A stretch of DNA of 35,288 bases from Clostridiales bacterium (lineage in GTDB: Bacteria; Bacillota; Clostridia; Oscillospirales; Oscillospiraceae): the NCBI GenBank assembly GCA_021205375.1, contig JAJPXR010000176.1:1-35288 (forward strand), in the 5' to 3' direction. Position numbers and translations under genes: made by a program. Each line of letters begins with the position of its first letter. Position 1 is the first letter of the stretch. The notes under the pieces were generated by a model, which worked only from the letters and a program-made list of their open reading frames with translations, was not told where the DNA came from and made no database searches. Below are positions 21,124 to 28,609 of this stretch, in pieces.

Positions 21124-22497
21124 CTACGCTCCCTTTTCCAGAATTTTATTGAAGCTCAGCAGGAAGGTGGTCACTGTGACCGCGGCAGCCAGCACATCGC
21201 TGACCGGCTCGGCCAGGAACACCGCCATGACCTGATTGCCCGTGAAGATGTGGGGCAAGATGAAAATCAACGGAATCAGCAGAATGAGCTTGCGCAGACA
21301 GGCCATCAGGAGGCTGGTTCGCGCCTGTCCCAGGGCCATAAAGCTCTGTTGGCAGGCCATCTGGAAACCCAGAGCGAAAATGCCTGCCGCGTAAATGCGC
21401 AGCGCCCAGGCGGTGTACGCCACCAACTCCTCATTGGCGGTAAAGGCGGAGGCGAACAACTGGGGAACCAGCATCACCAACGCCCAGAAAACGGTGGCAT
21501 AGACCGCGCAGGAAGTCAGTTGCAGCTTGAAGGTCTGCCGGACCCGCTGGTCCTTTTTGGCGCCGAAGTTATAACTCATAATAGGCTGCCCGCCCTGGCA
21601 GATTCCCTGAATGGGCAGCACCGCCATCTGGCTGACGCTGGTGATGATGGTCATAGCGCCTACAGCCAGGTCGCCGCCGTAGCGGGACAGGCTGGAGGTG
21701 AAGCTGATGGACAACAGCCCCTCCGTGCTGAGCATGACAAAGCTGGAGATACCCAGGGCCAAGCAGGGCAAAATGACGTTCCCCTCCAGCCGCAGGTTTT
21801 CCCGCCGCAGGTGCAGGATGGTCTTTTTCCCCGTCAGGAAGCGCAAGATCCACACAGCGCTCACCGCCTGGCTGAACACTGTGGCAATGGCCGCGCCCCG
21901 TACCCCCAGGCCCAGACCGAAGATGAGGATGGGGTCCAGAATGATGTTGATGACCGCGCCGATCACCGTGGTCAGCATACTGATGCGGGAGAAACCCTGT
22001 GTGGTGATAAAGGGGTTCATGCCCAGAACCAGGAGGACGAAAATCGACCCCAAAATGTAGATGCGGGCGTAGGCCACGGCATAGGGCAGCGTGGCGTCGC
22101 TGGCCCCGAACAGCCGCAACAGCGTAGGCGCGGCGGCGTAGAACACCGCGGTCAGCACAACGGCCATACAAAGCAACAGTGTAAAGCAGTTGCCCATGAT
22201 TTTCTCTGCTACGTCGTTCTTTTTGGTGCCCATGGCGATGGCAGCCCGGGGCGCGCCGCCTGACCCGGCCAGCATAGCAAAGGCGTTGAGCAGCATCAAA
22301 ATAGCGGTGAACAGGCCCACGCCCGTCAAAGCGGTGGCCCCCACCTCCGGGATGTGACCGATGTAAATGCGGTCCACGATGTTGTAGAGCAGGTTGATGA
22401 CCTGCGCCACCACCGCAGGAATTGCCAATTGCGCTAGAAGGCCCCCGACGCTGCCGCTGCCCAGGTCCTGGCTGGCGTTTTTTGTCGTTTTAGCCAT
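21124..22497 (-). CDS. MATE-family multidrug efflux transporter
   Basis: Cation-coupled efflux pump in the cytoplasmic membrane. The 457-residue protein shows about twelve hydrophobic segments in two related halves. The family features include LLYNIVDRIYIGHI in the first half, LGMNPFITTQGFSRISM, and IQGICQGGQPIMSYNFGAKK in the second. The start is ATG at 22497 after AAAGGAAG; the longer open frame to 22536 lies in the hairpin. It lies 90 nt after the heterodimeric ABC exporter genes on the same strand, so it is plausibly under the same MarR control. A stem-loop at 22535-22575 separates it and may reduce read-through. Substrate unknown. Confidence 0.92.
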   Translation of the reverse strand: MAKTTKNASQDLGSGSVGGLLAQLAIPAVVAQVINLLYNIVDRIYIGHIPEVGATALTGVGLFTAILMLLNAFAMLAGSGGAPRAAIAMGTKKNDVAEKIMGNCFTLLLCMAVVLTAVFYAAAPTLLRLFGASDATLPYAVAYARIYILGSIFVLLVLGMNPFITTQGFSRISMLTTVIGAVINIILDPILIFGLGLGVRGAAIATVFSQAVSAVWILRFLTGKKTILHLRRENLRLEGNVILPCLALGISSFVMLSTEGLLSISFTSSLSRYGGDLAVGAMTIITSVSQMAVLPIQGICQGGQPIMSYNFGAKKDQRVRQTFKLQLTSCAVYATVFWALVMLVPQLFASAFTANEELVAYTAWALRIYAAGIFALGFQMACQQSFMALGQARTSLLMACLRKLILLIPLIFILPHIFTGNQVMAVFLAEPVSDVLAAAVTVTTFLLSFNKILEKGA

Positions 22498-22534
22498 ATG
22501 CTTCCTTTCCCCTCTCTGGTTCTCTTCCTTGGAC

Positions 22535-22575
22535 AAAGCAGCCCATCCCGGTTAAATGGCGGAACAGGCTGCTTT
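22535..22575 (-). other. Stem-loop between the ABC exporter and MATE genes
   Basis: AAAGCAGCC (22535-22543) pairs with GGCTGCTTT (22567-22575). On the minus strand the stem is followed by GTCC, not a T-run. It may be a processing or stabilising structure, or a leaky terminator giving lower MATE expression. Confidence 0.45.
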
Positions 22576-22587
22576 TGATGTGATAAA

Positions 22588-24504
22588 TTAGCTATTGATG
22601 GCGTTGCCGGTGTAGAGCTGATAGTATTTGCCCTTCTCGGCGATGAGCTGGTCGTGGGTACCGCGCTCAATGATGCGGCCCAGTTCCAGAACCATGATAC
22701 AGTCGGAGTTGCGGACAGTGGACAGCCGGTGGGCGATGACGAAGGTGGTCCGTCCGTTCATCAGCTTATCCATGCCGTCCTGCACCAGTTGCTCGGTACG
22801 GGTATCGATGGAACTGGTGGCCTCGTCCAGAATCAGCACTGGCGGGTCAGCCACCGCAGCTCTGGCGATGGCCAGTAGCTGCCGCTGGCCCTGGGACAGG
22901 TTCGCGCCGTCGCCCGTGAGCATGGTGTCGTACCCTTCTGGCAGATGGCGAATGAAGCCATCGGCGTTGGCCAGCTTTGCCGCTGCGATGCAATCTTCGT
23001 CGGTGGCATCCAGCTTGCCGTAACGGATGTTTTCCATCACGGTGCCGGTGAAGAGGTGGGTATCCTGCAAAACGATGCCCAGGGACCGGCGCAGGTCAGG
23101 CTTCTTGATCTTCGTGATGTTGATACCGTCGTAGCGGATCTTGCCGTCTTGGATGTCGTAGAAGCGGTTGATGAGGTTGGTGATGGTGGTCTTGCCCGCG
23201 CCGGTGGAGCCGACAAAAGCGATCTTCTGGCCGGGCGTGGCGTAGAGCTTGATGTTGTGCAGCACCATCTTGTCATCGGTGTAGCCGAAGTCCACATCGT
23301 CCATAACGATGTCGCCGGTCAGCTCGGTGATGGAGGTGTTGCCTTCCTTCTGGTGGGGATGCTTCCAGCCCCAGACACCGGTCCGGGTGGGGCTTTCCAG
23401 CAGGGTGCCACCGGCCTTGACCACGTTGACCAGCTCGCAGTAGCCGTCGTCCACCTCAGGCTCTTCGTCCAGCAGGGCGAAGATACGTTCCGCACCGGCC
23501 AGCGCCATGATGATGAAGTTGAACTGCTGGGAGATCTGGTTGATGGGCTGCATCAGGCTCTTGTTCAGCGTCAGGAAGGAGGCCAAACGGCCAACGGTGA
23601 AGCTGCCGACCCCATTGATGGCCAGCAAGCCGCCCACCACCGCGCAGAGCACGTAGTTCAGGTTACCCAACTGAGAGTTGATGGGGCCAAGGAAGTTCGC
23701 ATACTGGTTGGCGTTGTAGGCGCTGTCGAACAACTGGTCGTTGCGCTTTTTGAACTCCTCCAGGGTTTTTTCCTCGTGGCAAAAGACCTTGACCACCTTC
23801 TGTCCGTCCATCATCTCCTCGATGTAGCCGTTTACATTGCCGAGATCCCTTTGCTGGGCCGTGTAGTAGCGGCTGGACCGCCCGGCCAGTTGTCTTGTGA
23901 CCAGCAGCATACCGCACACCACAACCAGGGACAGCAGGGTCAGCGGCAGCGACATCCGAATCATGGAAATTAGCACGGCCACGATAGTGATGAAACTGTT
24001 CAGCATCTGAGGGATGGACTGGGAGATCATCTGCCGCATGGTGTCGATGTCGTTGGTGTAGATGGACATGATGTCGCCATGTGCGTGGGTGTCAAAATAC
24101 TTGATGGGCAGGGTCTCCATGTGGGAGAATACGTCATCCCGCAGCTTCTTCTGGGTGCCCTGGCTGATGTAGATCATCAGTCGGCTCTGAATCAGAGAGG
24201 CCAAAACGCCGCAGGCGTAGAAGATGGCGACGCGGGTGACGGCTGCGGCCAGTCCGCTGAAATCTGGGTCAGGCTGGGTCAGCAGCGGGGTGATATAATC
24301 GTCAATCAGGGTCTGCATGAACAGCGTGCCCTGTACCGTGGACAGCACCGTGGTCACGATGCAAATCACAACTACGATCCAAGCAATGGCGTAGCTTTTC
24401 ATGATATACGCCAGCAGCCGGAACAGCAGCTTCATGGGGTTGTTGATTTTGGGCCGAGGGCCGTTGGCCTGAGGGCCTCTTCCTCCTCCGTTGGGTCCGG
24501 GCAT
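22588..24504 (-). CDS. Heterodimeric ABC exporter, subunit with active Walker B
   Basis: Half-transporter of 638 residues, an ABC_membrane domain of six segments followed by a nucleotide-binding domain. Walker A is VGSTGAGKTT, the signature is LSQGQRQLLAIARA (Gln where Gly is usual), and Walker B VLILDEATSSID keeps the catalytic Glu. Compared with its partner it has a long Gly/Pro-rich N-terminus and about 40 extra residues before the ATPase domain, including GVWGWKHPHQKEG. The start ATG overlaps the partner's stop as TAATG, with AGGAGGTGAGCAG upstream. Together the two form a LmrCD/TM287-288-type multidrug exporter with one degenerate ATP site. Confidence 0.94.
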   Translation of the reverse strand: MPGPNGGGRGPQANGPRPKINNPMKLLFRLLAYIMKSYAIAWIVVVICIVTTVLSTVQGTLFMQTLIDDYITPLLTQPDPDFSGLAAAVTRVAIFYACGVLASLIQSRLMIYISQGTQKKLRDDVFSHMETLPIKYFDTHAHGDIMSIYTNDIDTMRQMISQSIPQMLNSFITIVAVLISMIRMSLPLTLLSLVVVCGMLLVTRQLAGRSSRYYTAQQRDLGNVNGYIEEMMDGQKVVKVFCHEEKTLEEFKKRNDQLFDSAYNANQYANFLGPINSQLGNLNYVLCAVVGGLLAINGVGSFTVGRLASFLTLNKSLMQPINQISQQFNFIIMALAGAERIFALLDEEPEVDDGYCELVNVVKAGGTLLESPTRTGVWGWKHPHQKEGNTSITELTGDIVMDDVDFGYTDDKMVLHNIKLYATPGQKIAFVGSTGAGKTTITNLINRFYDIQDGKIRYDGINITKIKKPDLRRSLGIVLQDTHLFTGTVMENIRYGKLDATDEDCIAAAKLANADGFIRHLPEGYDTMLTGDGANLSQGQRQLLAIARAAVADPPVLILDEATSSIDTRTEQLVQDGMDKLMNGRTTFVIAHRLSTVRNSDCIMVLELGRIIERGTHDQLIAEKGKYYQLYTGNAINS

Positions 24505-26252
24505 TACTGCTCACCTCCTGCATGGTCGAAGTCGCCGCCGCCCTGGGTCTGGCCTTCATAGACCTCACGGTAAATCTTGTTGGTGGCAAGCAGCTCCTCG
24601 TGGGTGCCGAATCCGTTCACCTTGCCGTCCTCCAGCACCAGGATACGGTCTGCGTTCTGGACGCTGGAAATACGCTGGGCGATGATGATTTTTGTGGTTT
24701 CGGGGATAAAGTCGGCCAGGGCCTTGCGAATCTTCGCGTCGGTAGCGGTGTCCACCGCGCTGGTGGAGTCGTCCAGCACCAGCACCTTGGGGTGCTTCAG
24801 CAGGGCGCGGGCGATGCACAGCCGCTGCTTCTGGCCGCCGGAGACGTTGCTGCCGCCTTGTTCGATGTAGGTGTTGTACCCGTCGGGCATCCGGTCGATG
24901 AACTCGTCGGCACAGGCCAGTTGGCAGGCTTCGATGCACTCCTCCTCGGTGGCGTCCTCTTTGCCCCAGCGGAGGTTGTCGAAGATGGTACCGGAGAAGA
25001 GGACGTTCTTTTGCAGCACCACAGAGACCTGGTTCCGCAGGACCTCCATGTCGTACTGCCGCACGTCCAGGCCACCGACGGAGACGCTGCCGCTCTGCAC
25101 ATCATACAGGCGGGAAATCAGGTTCACCAGGCTGGTCTTGGCACTGCCGGTGCCGCCGATGATGCCGATGGTCTCGCCTGATTTGATGTGCAGGTCGATG
25201 TCGCTCAGCACCAGGTTGCCTTCCTCTTTGTAGGCGAAGTTCACGTGATTGAAGTCGATGGAGCCGTCCGGCACTTCCATGACGGGCTGCTCGGGGTTGG
25301 TCAGAGTGGGTTCCTCATTGAGGACCTCACAAATACGCCGGGCCGCAGCCATAGACATGGTTATCATAACAAAAACCATGGACAGCATCATCAGGCTCAT
25401 CAGGATGTTCATACAGTAGGTCAGCAGACTCATCAGCTCGCCGGTGGTCAGGTTGCCCACCACGATCATCCTCGCGCCGATCCAGCTCAGCAGCAGGATG
25501 CAGGTGTAGACGGTGGCCATCATCAGTGGGGTGTTCCACGCCACGATGCCCTCTGCTTTGATGAACATCTTGTAGAGGTTCTGGCTGGCCTTGGTAAATT
25601 TGGTGGTCTCATAGTCCTCTCGGACATAGGCTTTGACCACCCGAATGGCGGAGACATTCTCCTGCACGGAGGCGTTCAGGTCATCGTACTTTTTAAAGAC
25701 TTCGCTGAAGTACTTCATAGCGCGGCTGGAGATGAAAAACAGCAGCGCACCCAGAATGATGACCGCCACCAGGTAGATGCTGGCCAGCCTCGCGTTGATG
25801 AAGAATGCCATGGCCATGGCGCAGATCAGCGACGCCGGGGCGCGGGTACACATCCGCAAAATCATCTGGTAGGAGTTTTGGACGTTGGTCACGTCGGTGG
25901 TCAGCCGGGTCACCAGACCGGCAGTGGAATACTTGTCGATATTGGCGAAAGAGAAGCTCTGGATGTTAGTGAACATGGCCTCCCGCAGGTTCCGGGCCAA
26001 GCCAGCGGACGCCAGAGCGCCGTTTCTTGCGCCCATCAGGCCGGCGAACAGTCCAATCAGGGCGCAGAGAATCATCCAGCCACCCATTTGGTATACGTGG
26101 GTGATGTTCCCTGCCTCGATGCCGTCATCGACGATGGAGGCCATCAAAAGGGGAATGACGGTCTCCATGAGCACCTCCAGGAGCATAAAAAGCGGCGTCA
26201 GAATCGATGGCCGTTTATACTCTCCCAGATGTGCGCCAAGGGTTTTGAGCAT
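24504..26252 (-). CDS. Heterodimeric ABC exporter, subunit with degenerate Walker B
   Basis: Partner half-transporter of 582 residues, six membrane segments and an ATPase domain. Walker A is GGTGSAKTS (Ala in place of the last Gly), the signature VSGGQKQRLCIARAL is canonical, and Walker B VLVLDDSTSAVD has Asp instead of the catalytic Glu. That is the hallmark of the inactive site in heterodimeric exporters; the complementary active site is formed by this signature with the partner's Walker A/B. The ATG follows TGAGGAGGTAGATCCACT. A near-perfect consensus promoter lies just upstream, in the gap after the MarR regulator. Confidence 0.94.
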   Translation of the reverse strand: MLKTLGAHLGEYKRPSILTPLFMLLEVLMETVIPLLMASIVDDGIEAGNITHVYQMGGWMILCALIGLFAGLMGARNGALASAGLARNLREAMFTNIQSFSFANIDKYSTAGLVTRLTTDVTNVQNSYQMILRMCTRAPASLICAMAMAFFINARLASIYLVAVIILGALLFFISSRAMKYFSEVFKKYDDLNASVQENVSAIRVVKAYVREDYETTKFTKASQNLYKMFIKAEGIVAWNTPLMMATVYTCILLLSWIGARMIVVGNLTTGELMSLLTYCMNILMSLMMLSMVFVMITMSMAAARRICEVLNEEPTLTNPEQPVMEVPDGSIDFNHVNFAYKEEGNLVLSDIDLHIKSGETIGIIGGTGSAKTSLVNLISRLYDVQSGSVSVGGLDVRQYDMEVLRNQVSVVLQKNVLFSGTIFDNLRWGKEDATEEECIEACQLACADEFIDRMPDGYNTYIEQGGSNVSGGQKQRLCIARALLKHPKVLVLDDSTSAVDTATDAKIRKALADFIPETTKIIIAQRISSVQNADRILVLEDGKVNGFGTHEELLATNKIYREVYEGQTQGGGDFDHAGGEQ

Positions 26253-26298
26253 AGTGGATCTACCTCCTCAGTTTTCGTTGGTTGCTTCTGTAAAAAAC

Positions 26299-26327
26299 AT
26301 TATAAAGAATCGTTCCGTCTCTGTCAA
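26299..26327 (-). promoter_or_regulatory. Consensus sigma-A promoter of the ABC exporter
   Basis: Read leftward: TTGACA (26322-26327), a 17-nt spacer and TATAAT (26299-26304), an exact consensus promoter. It probably allows expression independent of the upstream MarR-gene promoter. CGTTTC and GGAACG lie either side of the -35 as an imperfect inverted repeat. I could not show that this is a MarR operator. Confidence 0.88.
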
Positions 26328-26351
26328 TCAGATGAAACGTTATTTTCGCAG

Positions 26352-26798
26352 TTATCGGATATTTTCATAGACCATTTGCAGCAGGCGTTTCAGCTCACGC
26401 TGCTCCTCCCCAGTCATGCCGACTAACATCTGCCGTTCCGTCTCCTGCACCTTCTCCCGGCTCAGCCGATTTTGGTTCCGGCCCAGCTCCGTCAGGCGAA
26501 CGACCTTGACCCGCCGGTCCGATTCATCGGCCAGAGCCTCCACATATCCTTTTTTCTCCAGACGGGAGACCGTCCCGGCGATGGTGGGCTGTGACACACA
26601 AAAAAAGCGCTCCAGCTCTTTCAGTGTGCAGGTCCCGTCCTCCTGCCGGTCCAGCACCCGCAAAACGTGGCTTTGGGCGACGGTCAAATCCAACTCCCGT
26701 AAGTTCTCATCCGCCCGCTTTTTCAGGGATTCTTCAATTTTTTTCAGCAGGAATCCGTTGTCAGGCAATACCTCTGCGTTATCAGTTGCAGGAACCAT
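26352..26798 (-). CDS. MarR-family transcriptional regulator
   Basis: Dimeric winged-helix repressor of 148 residues, probably controlling the downstream exporter pair and MATE pump. The winged helix spans about 38-105: recognition helix SQPTIAGTVSRLEKKGYV and the wing motif DESDRRVKVV. Terminal helices form the dimer interface. I chose ATG 26798, preceded by GAGGTGA with proper spacing. The open frame continues to 26870 without a ribosome site. Its promoter carries two perfect palindromes, suggesting autorepression. The ligand is unknown. Confidence 0.9.
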   Translation of the reverse strand: MVPATDNAEVLPDNGFLLKKIEESLKKRADENLRELDLTVAQSHVLRVLDRQEDGTCTLKELERFFCVSQPTIAGTVSRLEKKGYVEALADESDRRVKVVRLTELGRNQNRLSREKVQETERQMLVGMTGEEQRELKRLLQMVYENIR

Positions 26799-26875
26799 AT
26801 ACGTCACCTCGTTTCCCAGGAAATCTCCCTTTTGTTGCCGCGCAAAACCGTATGGCGGTTCATTCAGCAAGCATT

Positions 26876-26916
26876 ATTATAGAGCGATGGCCATCGAAAG
26901 TCAATAGCGCGCTATT
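26876..26916 (-). promoter_or_regulatory. MarR gene promoter with two palindromic sites
   Basis: Read leftward: TTGACT (26899-26904), a 17-nt spacer and TATAAT (26876-26881). The spacer holds the perfect palindrome CGATGGCCATCG (26885-26896). Just upstream, touching the -35, lies AATAGCGCGCTATT (26903-26916), also perfect. Such short palindromes over a promoter fit operators of MarR dimers. Autoregulation is inferred. Confidence 0.75.
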
Positions 26917-26966
26917 AAAACGAGTTGTAAACTTTTCATGTCACCGCAGGTTCGACATCGAAAGGC

Positions 26967-27569
26967 TCAGACAGTTTCGATTTGCTCCACCGCCGCCAGG
27001 AACTCCTCGTAGGTCATCAGCGTGTTCAGCACTGGCACGAGGGCGTTGGCGGTCAGGTGTTCCGGCAGGTCCAGCGCCCGCAGCAACGTTTTTCGCCGCT
27101 GGGCGCTGCCTGTCCCGCCGGAAAGTCCTGCCTGATACAAATCTAACTTGGTGATTTCGCGCCCGGCAGGTTGGTCGAGGGCGCTCTCCCCCAAAATCGT
27201 GGCCCCGCACCGGCGCAGAGCTTCCTCCAGCACAGCGGGAGACATCCCTTCCACCCCCAGCTTGCCCTCCTTGCCGGGGACTTTTTTGCGCTTTTCTTTG
27301 CCATACACGTCGGGGATGTAGCACTGCTTCACCTGCTCCGGGGGGAGGATGCCTTTCAGGTGGTTCCGAATGACGAACCCCGCCCCATCGCTGTCGGTCA
27401 GGACGATCAGCCCCCGGCGTGCGGCCACCCGCCGCAGCAGGTCCGCCTGGTCCTTCCGGCGAAAGATTTGAAACCCGTCCGTGGTCAAAATCAGGGTGTC
27501 CACCAGTTGGGAGAGGGTGTTTTTGTCGTAACGGCCCTCCACTACAATGGCCTCTTTCAGCTTTAACAT
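26967..27569 (-). CDS. rnmV: Ribonuclease M5
   Basis: Toprim-domain nuclease that matures 5S rRNA from its precursor. The 200-residue protein has the Toprim acidic residues in IVVEGRYDK (Glu) and VLTDSDGAG (DxD), then the RNase M5 motif YGKEKRKKVPGKEGKLGVEG. A C-terminal M5-specific region follows (DLYQAGLSGG). The ATG lies 1 nt after the holA stop, with GGGGGC as a weak ribosome site, so it is translationally coupled. No terminator was found between its stop and the MarR promoter region. Confidence 0.93.
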   Translation of the reverse strand: MLKLKEAIVVEGRYDKNTLSQLVDTLILTTDGFQIFRRKDQADLLRRVAARRGLIVLTDSDGAGFVIRNHLKGILPPEQVKQCYIPDVYGKEKRKKVPGKEGKLGVEGMSPAVLEEALRRCGATILGESALDQPAGREITKLDLYQAGLSGGTGSAQRRKTLLRALDLPEHLTANALVPVLNTLMTYEEFLAAVEQIETV

Positions 27570-27570
27570 C

Positions 27571-28608
27571 TTAGCCCCCGTTCGCCAGCCGGAGCAACAG
27601 CTCGGTCAGCAGCTCCTCGTTGTCCAGGCCGCTGGACTTCATAGCCAGGTCGGTTTCCGCGCAGAGAGTCACCGCCTTGCGACACCAGCCCAAATTGAAC
27701 TGCCGTGCGGCGTTCATCAGCTTTCGCGCCTGCCAATCGCTGCGGATGTCCCACAGCGCCGCCAGCTCGTTCTGGCCCTTCCGATTTTCCAGCGCCAGCC
27801 GCGCCGACCAGAGCTGCCGCATCTGACGGCCCAGGACAGAGAGAATCATAATCGGTTCCGTGTGCATCAGGTACAGGTCAGAGAGGATCTCCGCCGCCCG
27901 GCGGAAGTTCCGGGCGCTGATGGCGTCGGTCATCTGGAACACCCGCGCATCCAGCACCGGGTCGGCCACCGCGTCGATGTCCGCCTTTTGGATGTTGGTG
28001 CCCGCGGCGTAGTTGGCGATTTTGTCAATTTCGCTCTGCAAGCCGGTCATCAACCCACCACAGAGGAAGGTCAGGTACTCTGCCGTCCCCATGTCTATCT
28101 CCTTGCCGTAGGCTTTGAACCGGCGGCGCACCCATGCGTTCAGGTCGCTTTGGCTTTGGGGCTGGAATTGGACTGCTGTGGCAGTCTTTTTGACCAGCTT
28201 GCCCAATCGGGTGTTGCCTCCGGCCTTGTATTCTAACTGGTCAAAGACAAAAATCAGGCAGACATATTCCGGCAGGTCGGAAAGCAGTTCTTCCAGCGCG
28301 TTCCGGCGGCTCTCGTTTTTGTAGAGGTCGAAGTCATAGACCAGAATCAGCGTCCGCTGGCTCATCATAGGGAAGGCGTCAACCGCCTCCGTCAGCTCCC
28401 GCAGGTCCAGGTCCTTTCCCTGGAAGATGTGGAGGTTGAAGCTCTCCATCCCCTGGGGAATCAGCAGCTTTTGGACCTTTTTTAAATAAGAATCCCGCAG
28501 GTAATCCTCTTCCCCGTAAAAGAGGTAGCAGGTGCCCAGGTTCCCGGCGGATAGTTCGTTTTTGAGCTGTGCAAGCCCGGCGTCCGGGCTGGTTTTCTTT
28601 GCCGCCAT
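27571..28608 (-). CDS. holA: DNA polymerase III subunit delta
   Basis: Clamp-loader delta subunit, which opens the beta clamp. The 345-residue protein has the N-terminal LFYGEEDYLRDSYLKKV segment, the beta-binding region (LDLRELTEAVDAFPMMSQRTLILV), a middle domain, and the C-terminal collar helices (ARNFRRAAEILSDLY, LGRQMRQLWSARLALE). No Walker A is present, as expected for delta. The ATG comes one base after the comEC stop with GGAGGAG overlapping it. holA directly after comEC is a very common arrangement in Firmicutes. Confidence 0.93.
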   Translation of the reverse strand: MAAKKTSPDAGLAQLKNELSAGNLGTCYLFYGEEDYLRDSYLKKVQKLLIPQGMESFNLHIFQGKDLDLRELTEAVDAFPMMSQRTLILVYDFDLYKNESRRNALEELLSDLPEYVCLIFVFDQLEYKAGGNTRLGKLVKKTATAVQFQPQSQSDLNAWVRRRFKAYGKEIDMGTAEYLTFLCGGLMTGLQSEIDKIANYAAGTNIQKADIDAVADPVLDARVFQMTDAISARNFRRAAEILSDLYLMHTEPIMILSVLGRQMRQLWSARLALENRKGQNELAALWDIRSDWQARKLMNAARQFNLGWCRKAVTLCAETDLAMKSSGLDNEELLTELLLRLANGG

Positions 28609-28609
28609 G

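Noticed and set aside
20881..22263. A 460-residue plus-strand open frame opposite the MATE gene
   Set aside because: The MATE gene has full membrane architecture and family motifs, whereas this frame is Gln/Gly/His-rich without hydrophobic structure.
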